Shown here: positions 8,379 to 16,614 of the stretch, one piece after another
Position numbering within the stretch: position 1 is the first letter of the stretch
How the letters are laid out: the number at the start of each line of letters is the position of its first letter
NCBI GenBank assembly: GCA_002371265.1
Contig: DFGT01000004.1
Location: 10,669-74,668 of the forward strand
From: Bacteroidales bacterium UBA3743
Lineage (GTDB): Bacteria > Bacteroidota > Bacteroidia > Bacteroidales > Paludibacteraceae
Length of the DNA: 64,000 bases
Direction of reading: 5' to 3'
Made by a program: the position numbers and the translations under genes
The notes under the pieces: generated by a model
Database searches by the model: none
Told to the model about the DNA's origin: nothing
Seen by the model: the letters and a program-made list of their open reading frames with translations, nothing else

Positions 8379-9763
8379 TGATGAAAAAGAAAATTTATTT
8401 GTTGATTTCTGTCATTTTGATGAATGTTTTGTCAGGTTGTAAGGACGATATAGAGGAAAATGATGCTGTTGATTCAGTCAAGCAAGAAGTAGTGGAAGGT
8501 CTTAATTTGAGAGCCTTATTTTCAGAAAATCATGTTATCCCAGTGAGCGAGGCAAGTGAGATTGCTTTGAAAGCATCAGAAATGTTCGCAGGAGAATCCA
8601 CCCGTGCCAATGATATGATTCCGAGAACCATTGAAAGCATAGGCGTTTATGGTAGGGTTAATTCCTATCTAAGGTCAGCGAATGCGAATGAAGACACATT
8701 GGTTTATGTCTTTAATTTTGAGGACAATCGAGGATTTGCGATTGTTGCCGCTGACGATCGTATCCCGACTCAAATTTTGGCGTACGTTGATGCAGGAGTC
8801 CTTGAGAATGATGTGGACAATCCAGGTTTGCAGTATGCTTTGGAGCAGATACAGAATTATGTGGAATTTTCTATTGATCATTTTGAAAATAAGAAGGATT
8901 CTCTTTTGACTGTGGCAGAAAAGAACTCTTTTGTGGTTGATGCAAAAACAGCAGAAACACGAGCTATTTATACAGGTACTGCGTATCAGTTACTATCGGA
9001 GAACACAATTGGTCCATTGCTCAAAGTAACTTGGGATCAAGATTATCCTTATAACATGTATGTGGAGAAAAGTTGTACAAATGACGGTCACAATGGAGGC
9101 AAGGCTTATGCTGGTTGTGTGGCTACGGCAACAGCTCAAATCATGTCATACTGGAAATATCCATCAATGTTTAATCAGTATGTTATGAATTGGAATAGTA
9201 TGTGTTTAAACCCAAAACCTGTGACATCATCCAGTCAGAGTAATATAGCAAGACTAATGAAGGAAATTGGTTTTGAAGTGGATATGGAATATGGTTGTGA
9301 TGGAAGTAAAGCAGCCCCCTCTGATGCATATAATTTGTTGGGTCGTCTCGGATATGTCAAAGCGTTTTCTAAGGATTTCAATTCTTCGGATGTCAGAAAC
9401 GCAATTGAATTAAGGCGTCCTCTTTTAGTCAAAGGTTGTGCTACAAAGAAAACAATTCGTAAATTTTTGTGGTGGAAGTCGACAAAATACGAAGATTGCC
9501 ATGCATGGGTGATTGATGGTTGCAAGATATTCCATTATAAGCAGGAAAACTATAGAATCAACACAAGTACTGGAGAATACACAAGTACATTCTCATACTA
9601 TGATGAAAACTATTTCCACCATAATTGGGGCTACAGTGGTGATGGCAATGGATATTTTATTGCTGGTTGCTTTAATATGCAAGATGCCTACAGTTATGAC
9701 GGAAGTCATTATTCTAATGATGATTTCCATTACAGTAACGAAATATACTGTGTGTACAGATAA
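8378..9763 (+). CDS. C10 family cysteine peptidase lipoprotein, module 3
   Basis: 461 aa. Lipobox L-S-G-C and K-D-D export signal, pro-region, catalytic Cys in GCVATATAQ and His in CHAWVIDG. Unlike its two paralogues the block after the catalytic Asn reads NWGYSGDG instead of NWGWGSNG, so the second Trp near the S-subsites is replaced by Tyr, and the loop before the catalytic His reads RKFLWWKSTKYED. It is the most diverged of the three and is separated from the other two by prfA. A terminator follows at 9835. Confidence 0.94.
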   Translation: MMKKKIYLLISVILMNVLSGCKDDIEENDAVDSVKQEVVEGLNLRALFSENHVIPVSEASEIALKASEMFAGESTRANDMIPRTIESIGVYGRVNSYLRSANANEDTLVYVFNFEDNRGFAIVAADDRIPTQILAYVDAGVLENDVDNPGLQYALEQIQNYVEFSIDHFENKKDSLLTVAEKNSFVVDAKTAETRAIYTGTAYQLLSENTIGPLLKVTWDQDYPYNMYVEKSCTNDGHNGGKAYAGCVATATAQIMSYWKYPSMFNQYVMNWNSMCLNPKPVTSSSQSNIARLMKEIGFEVDMEYGCDGSKAAPSDAYNLLGRLGYVKAFSKDFNSSDVRNAIELRRPLLVKGCATKKTIRKFLWWKSTKYEDCHAWVIDGCKIFHYKQENYRINTSTGEYTSTFSYYDENYFHHNWGYSGDGNGYFIAGCFNMQDAYSYDGSHYSNDDFHYSNEIYCVYR

Positions 9764-9834
9764 TGAATATGAATTTTATCAATAATAAGTGATTAAATCA
9801 TACGTTAAGGTATGAGATAAATTCAAGTAATATT

Positions 9835-9872
9835 AAAGCCGTTTTAGAAACTAAATGTCTGAAACGGCTTTT
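9835..9872 (+). terminator. Rho-independent terminator after C10 module 3
   Basis: AAAGCCGTTTTAGA and TCTGAAACGGCTTT form a stem with one G-U pair, followed by TTATTTTT. The stem sequence resembles the internal hairpin of the 6025-6223 element downstream of module 2. Confidence 0.75.
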
Positions 9873-9950
9873 ATTTTTCTTTATAATTTAGAATGGTAGA
9901 TTCCGTTTGGTCTGTGGAAAAAGTAAGTTAGTTTTGGTCTGGAAACAAGA

Positions 9951-9987
9951 AAAAATGGCGACGTGATTCATTCCGTCGCCATTTTTT
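9951..9987. terminator. Bidirectional terminator between C10 module 3 and nadE
   Basis: AAAAATGGCGACG (9951-9963) pairs with CGTCGCCATTTTTT (9974-9987). The A-run on the left and T-run on the right let it serve both converging transcripts. Confidence 0.8.
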
Positions 9988-10024
9988 CAATGAAATTAAA
10001 AATTAAGAGTTAAGAGTTAAGAAT

Positions 10025-11947
10025 TCAGTCATTCGCCAACTTCTCTACTTCCTCAATCCATATTTTGCTGCATGCGTCGCTTGGCATTCTCAAATCGCCG
10101 CGTGGAGAGAGACTGACACTTCCGACTTTCGGCCCGTCCGGCATACAGCTTCTCTTAAACTGTTGTGCGAAGAATCGCCAGTAGAATGTACGCATCCATT
10201 TTAGGATTGTTGCGTTGTCGTATTGCCCGTCAAACGCTTTTTGAGCCATGAAGAATATCTTTGTTGGTGAGAATCCGAAGCGGAGAGTGTAGTAGATGAA
10301 GAAATCGTGAAGCTCGTATGGACCGACCAAATCCTCTGTCTTTTGTGAAATCTCACCTTTGTCGTCGGCTGGAAGAAGCTCCGGGCTGACGGGAGTGTCG
10401 CAGACATCAAGCAGCGTCTCTTTTGCCGCTTCATCCATCTCATACAGAGCAGCGTATTTCACCATGTATCTCACTAATGTCTTAGGAATCGACGTGTTGA
10501 CGGCATACATGCTCATGTGGTCACCGTTGTATGTGGCCCAACCAAGCACAAGCTCCGACAAATCTCCTGTTCCGACCACCAGTCCACCGATTTTATTGGC
10601 GTAATCCATCAGAATCTGGGTTCTTTCGCGAGCCTGAGTGTTCTCGTAGCTGACGTCGAGGATGGAAAGATCATGGTCGATATCCTTCAAGTGTTGCAGG
10701 CAGGCTGGTTTGATGTCGACCTCTTTGATTGTCACACCCAGACTTTTCATCATGTTGAGTGAGTTGTTGTAGGTGCGGCCAGTAGTGCCGAATCCAGGCA
10801 TTGTTATTCCGACTATGTTTTCACGAGGAAGACCAAGCTTGTCGAATGTCTTCACCATCACAAGAAGCGCGAGGGTGGAGTCGAGTCCGCCACTGATTCC
10901 CACGACTGCTTTTTTGATTCCAGTGTGGAACAATCGCGTCGCCAAACCTCCGACTTGGATTGAGAAAATCTCGTTGCATCGCGTCGTCATCTCGTCTTCT
11001 GGAGGAACGAAAGGATGAGGGGCGAATGTGCGGGTCACATCCGATGGTTCGGAATAAATATTGTTTGCTCCAAGGTTGTTGAGGCTGATTGTTTCAAACT
11101 CATTCTTCTTGTTCGGATTCTGATTGCCGATGATGAATGCGGAGTTGCGCAGACGGTCTGCCTGTAATCTTTGCACGTCGATGTCGGCTATGATCAATTG
11201 CTCTTTGAAAGAGAATCGTTCCGATGTGGCGAGCTGGCTTCCATTTTCGGCTATGATGGCAGTCCCTGAGAATACGAGGTCGGTGCTGCTTTCTCCGAAT
11301 CCTGATCCTGTGTAGACGTATGCGCATGCGTTGGTGGCGGATTTCTGTCTCACTAGCTGGCGACGGTAGGCCTCCTTGCCGATCAACTCATCGCTGGCGG
11401 AGAGGTTGAAGATGATCTCTGCTCCAGCCAGACACATCTCATCGCTTGGTGATGCCGGCATCCACAAGTCTTCGCAGATTTCGATGCCGAATTTAATTCC
11501 GTCGACTTCAAAAATCTGCTTTTTTTCTCCGAATCCTGGAGTAAACCAACGTTTTTCGTAAAACTCATTATTGCTTGGCAGATACTGTTTGTCTACCTCC
11601 GTGTCGAAGAAAATAGAGCCGGAGCCAGCCACAAAAGCCGCATTGTACAGTTTGCCATCACGATAATATGGAGCTCCCACAAGGGCAAAGATGCCGAGTT
11701 TGCTTGCCTCGTCATTCACTCTGCAGAGTTGTCTTTTCGTCTCCTCGATTAAAGTGCGTTGATAAAACAGGTCGGCGCAAGTGTAGCCGGTCAGACAAAG
11801 TTCGGGAAAACATACGATTTTAACATTTTCCTTAGCGGCTTTCCCTAGAAGGGCGATTATTCTGTCCGCATTCACTTTAGGGTTTGCAATCTCCACCACA
11901 GGAATAGCGCTGGCGACGCGGACGAATCCAAGATTTTCTTTTTTCAT
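10025..11947 (-). CDS. nadE: Glutamine-dependent NAD+ synthetase
   Basis: 640 aa, the usual length for the glutamine-hydrolysing form. The N-terminal ~290 residues are a nitrilase-fold glutaminase with the Glu (FPELCLTGY), Lys (VDKQYLP) and Cys (GIEICEDLW) triad; the C-terminal part is the synthetase with the SGGLDST pyrophosphate loop. It amidates nicotinic acid adenine dinucleotide to NAD+ using ammonia channelled from glutamine. Stands alone, transcribed toward the C10 locus. Confidence 0.97.
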   Translation of the reverse strand: MKKENLGFVRVASAIPVVEIANPKVNADRIIALLGKAAKENVKIVCFPELCLTGYTCADLFYQRTLIEETKRQLCRVNDEASKLGIFALVGAPYYRDGKLYNAAFVAGSGSIFFDTEVDKQYLPSNNEFYEKRWFTPGFGEKKQIFEVDGIKFGIEICEDLWMPASPSDEMCLAGAEIIFNLSASDELIGKEAYRRQLVRQKSATNACAYVYTGSGFGESSTDLVFSGTAIIAENGSQLATSERFSFKEQLIIADIDVQRLQADRLRNSAFIIGNQNPNKKNEFETISLNNLGANNIYSEPSDVTRTFAPHPFVPPEDEMTTRCNEIFSIQVGGLATRLFHTGIKKAVVGISGGLDSTLALLVMVKTFDKLGLPRENIVGITMPGFGTTGRTYNNSLNMMKSLGVTIKEVDIKPACLQHLKDIDHDLSILDVSYENTQARERTQILMDYANKIGGLVVGTGDLSELVLGWATYNGDHMSMYAVNTSIPKTLVRYMVKYAALYEMDEAAKETLLDVCDTPVSPELLPADDKGEISQKTEDLVGPYELHDFFIYYTLRFGFSPTKIFFMAQKAFDGQYDNATILKWMRTFYWRFFAQQFKRSCMPDGPKVGSVSLSPRGDLRMPSDACSKIWIEEVEKLAND

Positions 11948-12049
11948 AATGATTATATGTATATTTCAGTTTCTGCAAATTTACTTTTTTTGATCAAGAA
12001 GCTGTTTACGTTTAATTAAAATATTTTGTTATATAAACTCATCCCGCAA

Positions 12050-12215
12050 TTAAAATGAGGATTCCAAAGGCGGAATGTCCTTTCCCCCCCTGCTAAAGTG
12101 CGAGCCGAAGGGGAGCACTCAGAATTTAATAAAACCACAGGGACACAAAGTCCACAGAGAAAGAGTACGCCTTTTTATGAGAAAAAGAGATGAGAATTCA
12201 ATCTGAAAGTGGTAG
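12050..12215 (+). repeat. Dispersed repeat R1, copy 1
   Basis: Contains GAGGATTCCAAAGG, the first hairpin (AAAGGCGGAATGTCCTTT), the second hairpin (GTGCGAGCCGAAGGGGAGCAC), then AAAACCACAGGGACACAAAGT and a GAGAAAAAGAGATGAGAATTC tail. The order is the same as in the other R1 copies. It occupies the nadE upstream spacer; no gene seen there. Confidence 0.7.
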
Positions 12216-12263
12216 TGAGAGTGATCATACTACATCTTTTCTGAGGATTGCAGTCAAACATTG

Positions 12264-12803
12264 TCATCTTTGCAGCAGTCTGACTTCTGCGTTTGCGAAA
12301 GACTCTATCTCTTTATATGAGCAATTAGCGTTTGCGGCAAACATGTTTCTTGCAAATTGTCCATGAGTGACGACGATGATGTTATCATCTGGATAGCGTT
12401 CCGACAGTTTGGCTATTGCCATCTTTGCTCTTTGCAGGATTTGATCTTCGGTTTCGGCAGGGTGTTCTGCCAAAGGGAAATCCCATTTGCCGTTTTTATA
12501 ATATTTGTCTCTCGCCTCGCTGAGCGGTGTGCCTGTATATGATCCCCAGTCGCGTTCACGGAGCATTGTCATAGGGACGACGGGCAGATTGAGTCTGTCT
12601 GCGATTATTTGGGCAGAATCCATCGCACGTTTCAAGTCGCTTGATACGATACATTTAAATCGTATGTTTCTGTTGGCGAGATCCTCGGCAGTCTTGCGTA
12701 CTTGGTCTTTTCCCAATTCAGTCAGATTGCCAGGCATGTGGCCTTGCAGCATACGAATAACGTTTTCTTTAGTTTGTCCGTGACGTACAATGTATAGTGT
12801 CAT
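12264..12803 (-). CDS. Histidine phosphatase superfamily protein (phosphoglycerate-mutase fold)
   Basis: 179 aa. N-terminal RHGQT catalytic motif at residues ~7-11 and a second catalytic His in VVTHGQFARN. Family members transfer phosphate through the RHG histidine; many are broad-specificity phosphatases, and CobC-like ones act on alpha-ribazole phosphate. No cobalamin genes lie nearby, so the substrate is not assigned. Flanked by R1 repeats on both sides and probably transcribed alone. Confidence 0.88.
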   Translation of the reverse strand: MTLYIVRHGQTKENVIRMLQGHMPGNLTELGKDQVRKTAEDLANRNIRFKCIVSSDLKRAMDSAQIIADRLNLPVVPMTMLRERDWGSYTGTPLSEARDKYYKNGKWDFPLAEHPAETEDQILQRAKMAIAKLSERYPDDNIIVVTHGQFARNMFAANANCSYKEIESFANAEVRLLQR

Positions 12804-12984
12804 TTTGAATAATATGTAAAAATAAAAAAATTAGGTTTTGTCTTTTTGATGACTGATATTTCCATCTTTTTTTCGTTTGAAAGACGCTATCGAGTGAAGC
12901 GAGAGTAACCCGTGACGAAGTCTCGGGATGATGCGACGATGATAAAAGCTTTGCTGAAAGGCAATACTATAAGTGCTGTTTCTC

Positions 12985-13135
12985 GTCTCTTTTCTTTAAA
13001 AAGTCGAAGGCTTTCTCTTAAAACTCCGAGTCTCTGTGTTTATTCTATATGCGCTCGTCCTTGCGGACTCGCGGAGAGAGGGGGAGTTAGGGCGTTCCGC
13101 CCTTAACAATCCTCGTAAAATCATTCATAAACTAG
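12985..13135 (-). repeat. Dispersed repeat R1, copy 2 (reverse orientation)
   Basis: Reads in reverse order relative to copy 1: AAAAAGTCGAAGGCTTTCTC, then a CGCTCGTCCTTGCGGACTCGC hairpin, then GGGCGTTCCGCCCTTAACAA and TCCTCGTAAAATCATTCATA. No coding potential. Confidence 0.7.
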
Positions 13136-13149
13136 GGCAGAGCCAAATT

Positions 13150-13812
13150 TTATTTCCCGACTAAAAATTGCGTCAACACATCCCATACTGCTATGATATG
13201 GCAGATGGATCCCAACAGCACGAAGACGTGGAAGACAGTGTGCAGGTATGGCTTCTTGTAGAGAGCATAGAACACTGCACCAGTGATGTACATCACACCT
13301 TCCGCTATAATCCAATAGGTTGCGATTGGTCCTGCTGAATTCCAAAGAGGTCCGAATGCGACTACGACAGTCAGTCCCATCAGCACATAGCAGATGGTCT
13401 CGAAATGGCTGTGCTGTTTTAACTTTACGAAGCTGAAAATGGTGCCGACGATGGCAGCGATCCAGATGAAGCAAAACATGTAAATTCCCCATGTCGGGTA
13501 TTTTTGCATTATTGCAAGCAGAGTGATGGGGGAGTAGCTTCCTGCGATATGCCAATAGATGGCTGCGTGGTCGAATTTCCTCAACACTTGTTTGGCATGG
13601 CTGTCTTGTGGCAGAGCGTGGTAGAGAGTCGATGCAATGTAAGAGCCCAGCATTCCGAAAAGATAAAGCCCAATTGACCATTCAGCCCAGGCGTTACCTC
13701 CTTTTACACTCATTACTATAAAAATCACACCAATAACGACTCCCATCAGGATGCCCACTGCATGGGTTGATGTGTTTGCTATCTCCTCTCCTTTGGAATA
13801 TCTAGCTGTCAT
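13150..13812 (-). CDS. Hemolysin III / PAQR family membrane protein
   Basis: 220 aa with seven hydrophobic segments. Family marks are the N-terminal GEEIANTSTHAVGILMG, the SxxxHxxP-like segment STLYHALPQ, the FDHAAIYWHIAGSYSPI block and the C-terminal HTVFHVFVLLGSICH. These Ser/His/Asp residues bind zinc in PAQR relatives. Despite the name, bacterial members mainly affect membrane lipid homeostasis; the exact activity here is unknown. Confidence 0.92.
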   Translation of the reverse strand: MTARYSKGEEIANTSTHAVGILMGVVIGVIFIVMSVKGGNAWAEWSIGLYLFGMLGSYIASTLYHALPQDSHAKQVLRKFDHAAIYWHIAGSYSPITLLAIMQKYPTWGIYMFCFIWIAAIVGTIFSFVKLKQHSHFETICYVLMGLTVVVAFGPLWNSAGPIATYWIIAEGVMYITGAVFYALYKKPYLHTVFHVFVLLGSICHIIAVWDVLTQFLVGK

Positions 13813-14046
13813 AACGAGAAAAACTAAAAAATTCGACTATCGATCATTCATTATTCTTACAGGTGGTCTCCTAAAGTAAAGCTTACTATCTCTCTGATTA
13901 AGCAGGTCTTCTTGTTTCGTTTTAGAGTCTCCTATTACAATGATTTCTTTTCGCTAAAAAAAGAATATTTTGTGCTATGAACGATTTTATGCCAAAGATA
14001 GTGGTAATATTTCATATTGCCAAATGTAGGAAGATAAGAGTAGAAT
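13813..14046. other. Intergenic spacer upstream of the hlyIII-like gene
   Basis: A/T-rich spacer between the start of the PAQR-type gene and the terminator after oxyR. No open frame and no R1 or R2 repeat seen. Confidence 0.5.
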
Positions 14047-14083
14047 GAAAAAAACAAGGACCTACTATATAAGTCGGCCCTTG
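14047..14083 (-). terminator. Terminator after oxyR
   Basis: On the minus strand CAAGGGCC pairs with GGTCCTTG (one G-U) and is followed by TTTTTTTCATTC. It lies 43 bases past the oxyR stop. Confidence 0.7.
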
Positions 14084-14125
14084 CGATTTTCAAATTTATT
14101 TTACGATGGATTTAATGAGAATTTT

Positions 14126-15052
14126 TTACAGTTTGATGCCATATTTTACGATGCCTTCAGAAAGCATACCGTCTGGCATATATGATTTTAGCGTGTCGAC
14201 GATGGTGTTGAGCATACGTTGACGTATATAGTCTTCTTTGATGTAGAGTGACACACGACGCTGAGACAAGTGGTCGCCTTCTATCTTCCTGACATTCTGT
14301 CGCTGCTTCTCTGTCAAAAAAGGAAGATGCATTTCAGGGATGATGGTATAGCCTCCATTCTCGTCTACAATGCGTATGAGTGTCTCTATGCTTCCAGCCT
14401 CGTAGATGCGATGTCCTTTAGCACGTGCTTTGCAGAAGGAGAAGGCACTGTCTCTGAGACATTGCGCCTCTTTCATGATCCACATGCTTTCGTGTTCAAG
14501 GGTTTCGGGGTTGAAAACGGGCAGTTTTCGCCAGCAACTTTCAGCAAGATATACGTAGAACTTTTCGGTGTAAAGCGGAATTTCAAGAATGCCTTGTCGC
14601 AGATTTTCGCTGATGGCGATACCAGCGTCGATCTCGCCGCGCAGCAAAGCGTCAAGCATGAATTCTACTTTGAGCTCTTCGATGGAGAGGTCGACCGTAG
14701 GGTATAGTTTTCTGTAGTGCATGATGAATTTTGGAAGAATGTAAGGGGCGACGGTAGGGCCGACGGAAAGGTTGAGACTTCCTCCTATCAGACCTTTGTC
14801 TTCCGACAGAATCTCACTTATCCTGTCTACTTCCATCAATACACTTTCAGCTTGACGTATGATTTTCAGTCCGGCATTGGTTGGAGTGACCGACTTGTTG
14901 GTGCGTTCAAATATGCGGAGATCTAGCTCCTCTTCAAGTTTCACAATCATCGCACTCAATGTAGGCTGGGTCACATTGCATGCATCTGCAGCTTTCGCAA
15001 AATTACGGAACCGATTGACGGCTATTATATACCTAAGTTGCTGTAAATTCAT
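14126..15052 (-). CDS. oxyR: OxyR-type LysR family peroxide sensor
   Basis: 308 aa. N-terminal LysR helix-turn-helix (LRYIIAVNRFRNFAKAADAC, TQPTLSAMIVKLEEEL) and a substrate-binding-like regulatory domain. The two redox cysteines of E. coli OxyR (C199, C208) are matched by Cys198 and Cys207 in QCLRDSAFSFC, with the same spacing and surrounding LRD. This supports a true H2O2 sensor that activates antioxidant genes when the disulfide forms. Directly upstream (15114-16489) are rubrerythrin, thioredoxin and rubredoxin genes on the same strand, likely members of its regulon. Confidence 0.95.
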   Translation of the reverse strand: MNLQQLRYIIAVNRFRNFAKAADACNVTQPTLSAMIVKLEEELDLRIFERTNKSVTPTNAGLKIIRQAESVLMEVDRISEILSEDKGLIGGSLNLSVGPTVAPYILPKFIMHYRKLYPTVDLSIEELKVEFMLDALLRGEIDAGIAISENLRQGILEIPLYTEKFYVYLAESCWRKLPVFNPETLEHESMWIMKEAQCLRDSAFSFCKARAKGHRIYEAGSIETLIRIVDENGGYTIIPEMHLPFLTEKQRQNVRKIEGDHLSQRRVSLYIKEDYIRQRMLNTIVDTLKSYMPDGMLSEGIVKYGIKL

Positions 15053-15078
15053 AAGTTAATTTTGTACTCTTGGAAAAT

Positions 15079-15106
15079 TTCTCTCCCCCATGGTATAGGG
15101 GGAGAA
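15079..15106 (-). terminator. Stem-loop between rubrerythrin and oxyR
   Basis: TCTCCCCC and GGGGGAGA flank a short loop, with A- and T-rich flanks on both sides. It sits 8 bases past the rubrerythrin stop and ~25 bases before the oxyR start, where it would separate or attenuate the two genes. Confidence 0.6.
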
Positions 15107-15113
15107 AAAATGT

Positions 15114-15659
15114 TTAAAAGTTGTCGACGTGTACTTCAAAGTACGATTGCGGGTGAGCGCAAGTAGGGCATAGCTCAGGAGCCTTTGTGCCGACTACGAT
15201 ATGTCCACAGTTGCGACATTCCCATACTTTGACTTCTGATTTCTCAAACACCTGAGCCATTTCGATGTTCTTCAAAAGAGCACGGTAACGCTCCTCATGA
15301 CGCTTTTCGATTGCGGCTACAAGACGAAACTTGGCAGCAAGTTCCTTGAACCCTTCTTCTTCTGCAGTCTTGGCGAAGTTCTCATACATGTCTGTCCACT
15401 CATAGTTCTCTCCTTCTGCTGCGTCAAGAAGGTTCTCCGGTGTAGACGGCATACCGTCGTGAAGCTCCTTGAACCACAATTTAGCATGTTCTTTCTCGTT
15501 GTCAGCAGTCTGCTGGAAGATGGCTGCGATCTGTTCGAAACCGTCTTTCTTTGCGCGAGATGCGTAATAAGTGTACTTGTTGCGTGCCTGTGACTCTCCA
15601 GCAAACGCTGCTTGAAGATTCTTTTCTGTCTGAGTTCCAGAATACTTGCTTTTTGCCAT
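15114..15659 (-). CDS. rbr: Rubrerythrin
   Basis: 181 aa. The N-terminal ferritin-like four-helix domain carries the diiron ligands (AFAGESQARNKY, DNEKEHAKLW, AAIEKRHEERY), and the C-terminal rubredoxin-like domain has two Cys pairs (CRNCG and CPTCAH). Rubrerythrin reduces H2O2 in the cytoplasm of anaerobes with electrons from rubredoxin. A rubredoxin and a thioredoxin are encoded just upstream and oxyR just downstream, which fits a peroxide-defence set. Confidence 0.97.
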   Translation of the reverse strand: MAKSKYSGTQTEKNLQAAFAGESQARNKYTYYASRAKKDGFEQIAAIFQQTADNEKEHAKLWFKELHDGMPSTPENLLDAAEGENYEWTDMYENFAKTAEEEGFKELAAKFRLVAAIEKRHEERYRALLKNIEMAQVFEKSEVKVWECRNCGHIVVGTKAPELCPTCAHPQSYFEVHVDNF

Positions 15660-15771
15660 AGTTTTGCTTTTTAAGTGTTTATAATAAAGTAATTCAAATA
15701 TCCAAATGAGTTTTAGAAACTAGTTTGTTGAATTATTGGGCCTTTTCTAAATGTGAACGTCTTGAAATATG

Positions 15772-15813
15772 CAGACGGAGAAGCTTGTTGCCAATTTGTC
15801 CCAACTCCGTCTG
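15772..15813. other. Stem-loop between thioredoxin and rubrerythrin genes
   Basis: CAGACGGAG (15772-15780) and CTCCGTCTG (15805-15813) are perfect complements around a 24-base loop. No T-run follows, so it may be a processing or stabilising hairpin rather than a terminator. Confidence 0.45.
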
Positions 15814-15847
15814 TCTAAATTCAAGATGAGGATGCCAAAACCTGTTT

Positions 15848-16144
15848 TTATGAGTGCTGAGCAATTATGCTCTTCAATTCATTCAGAGTCTGGGCTCCGC
15901 TCTGTCGCCAAACGACTTCGCCTTTTTTGAAGAGCATCAGTGTTGGCACCGACTGTATGTTATACTGCATTGAGAAATCCTCATTCTCGTCTACATCCAA
16001 CTTGATGATGCGGATGCCGTCGCCAAGATCTTTTTTCAGTTGCTCAAGCACAGGATGCATCATCTTGCAAGGTCCACACCATGTAGCGAAGAAATCCACC
16101 AATGTAAGCTTTTCTCCTTTGATAATGTCGTTGAAGTTTTCCAT
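15848..16144 (-). CDS. trxA: Thioredoxin
   Basis: 98 aa, single thioredoxin domain with the WCGPC active site (FFATWCGPCKMMHPVL) and the cis-Pro loop QSVPTLMLF. No signal peptide, so it acts in the cytoplasm reducing disulfides and feeding peroxide-detoxifying enzymes. A TACATTTG box (minus strand, 16186-16193) lies 42 bases upstream and could be its -7 element. Confidence 0.95.
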   Translation of the reverse strand: MENFNDIIKGEKLTLVDFFATWCGPCKMMHPVLEQLKKDLGDGIRIIKLDVDENEDFSMQYNIQSVPTLMLFKKGEVVWRQSGAQTLNELKSIIAQHS

Positions 16145-16283
16145 AATTGTAAGTTTTTAATGTTCAACTTTCGTTTTATCTGATGCAAATGTATGTTTTT
16201 ATTTATAGATGAACGAACAATTTCTTCTATGAATAAATAGATGATATCTATTGATAGAGGGATCGCTTAGATGCTGTCTATAA

Positions 16284-16322
16284 AAAATGTCTCGATTCCT
16301 ATGGTTGAGGAATGAGACATTA
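16284..16322 (-). terminator. Terminator after rubredoxin
   Basis: On the minus strand AATGTCTCATTCCT pairs with AGGAATCGAGACATT (one bulge), followed by TTTTTT. It lies directly after the rubredoxin stop. Confidence 0.75.
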
Positions 16323-16324
16323 GT

Positions 16325-16489
16325 TTAATCTTTAACTTCAGAAAATTGGTCTTTCCCTACAGAGCATAGAGGGCATTCAAAGTCTTCCGGAACATTTTCC
16401 CATGGAGTGCCTGGTTCGATTCCAGCTTCTGGAACCCCAGCTTCTGGATCATACTCCCATCCGCATACGTCGCAAACATATTTAGCCAT
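16325..16489 (-). CDS. rub: Rubredoxin
   Basis: 54 aa, read directly from the minus strand: ATG complement at 16487-16489, TAA at 16325-16327. The protein starts MAKYVCDVCGWEYDPEAG and has the second pair in ECPLCSVGKDQF, giving the CxxC / CPLC iron site with the conserved Y-D-P-E-G-P-G-W-D framework. It is a small electron carrier, most likely the donor to the rubrerythrin encoded downstream. Confidence 0.96.
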   Translation of the reverse strand: MAKYVCDVCGWEYDPEAGVPEAGIEPGTPWENVPEDFECPLCSVGKDQFSEVKD

Positions 16490-16614
16490 AATTGTAAATT
16501 TAATTGTTGATACTCGATATTGTTTTATTTGTTGTAAATGTATACTTTTTATGGTTGTCCAACGAATGATTTTGTCTATGCAGATATAGAAAAAGTCTAT
16601 GTTGGGGTATTTAA

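Noticed and set aside
13121..13681. Open frame of 186 codons on the minus strand overlapping the hemolysin-III-like gene
   Set aside because: It overlaps the clear PAQR-type membrane protein at 13150-13812 in another frame and reads as low-complexity Arg/His/Ser-rich sequence.
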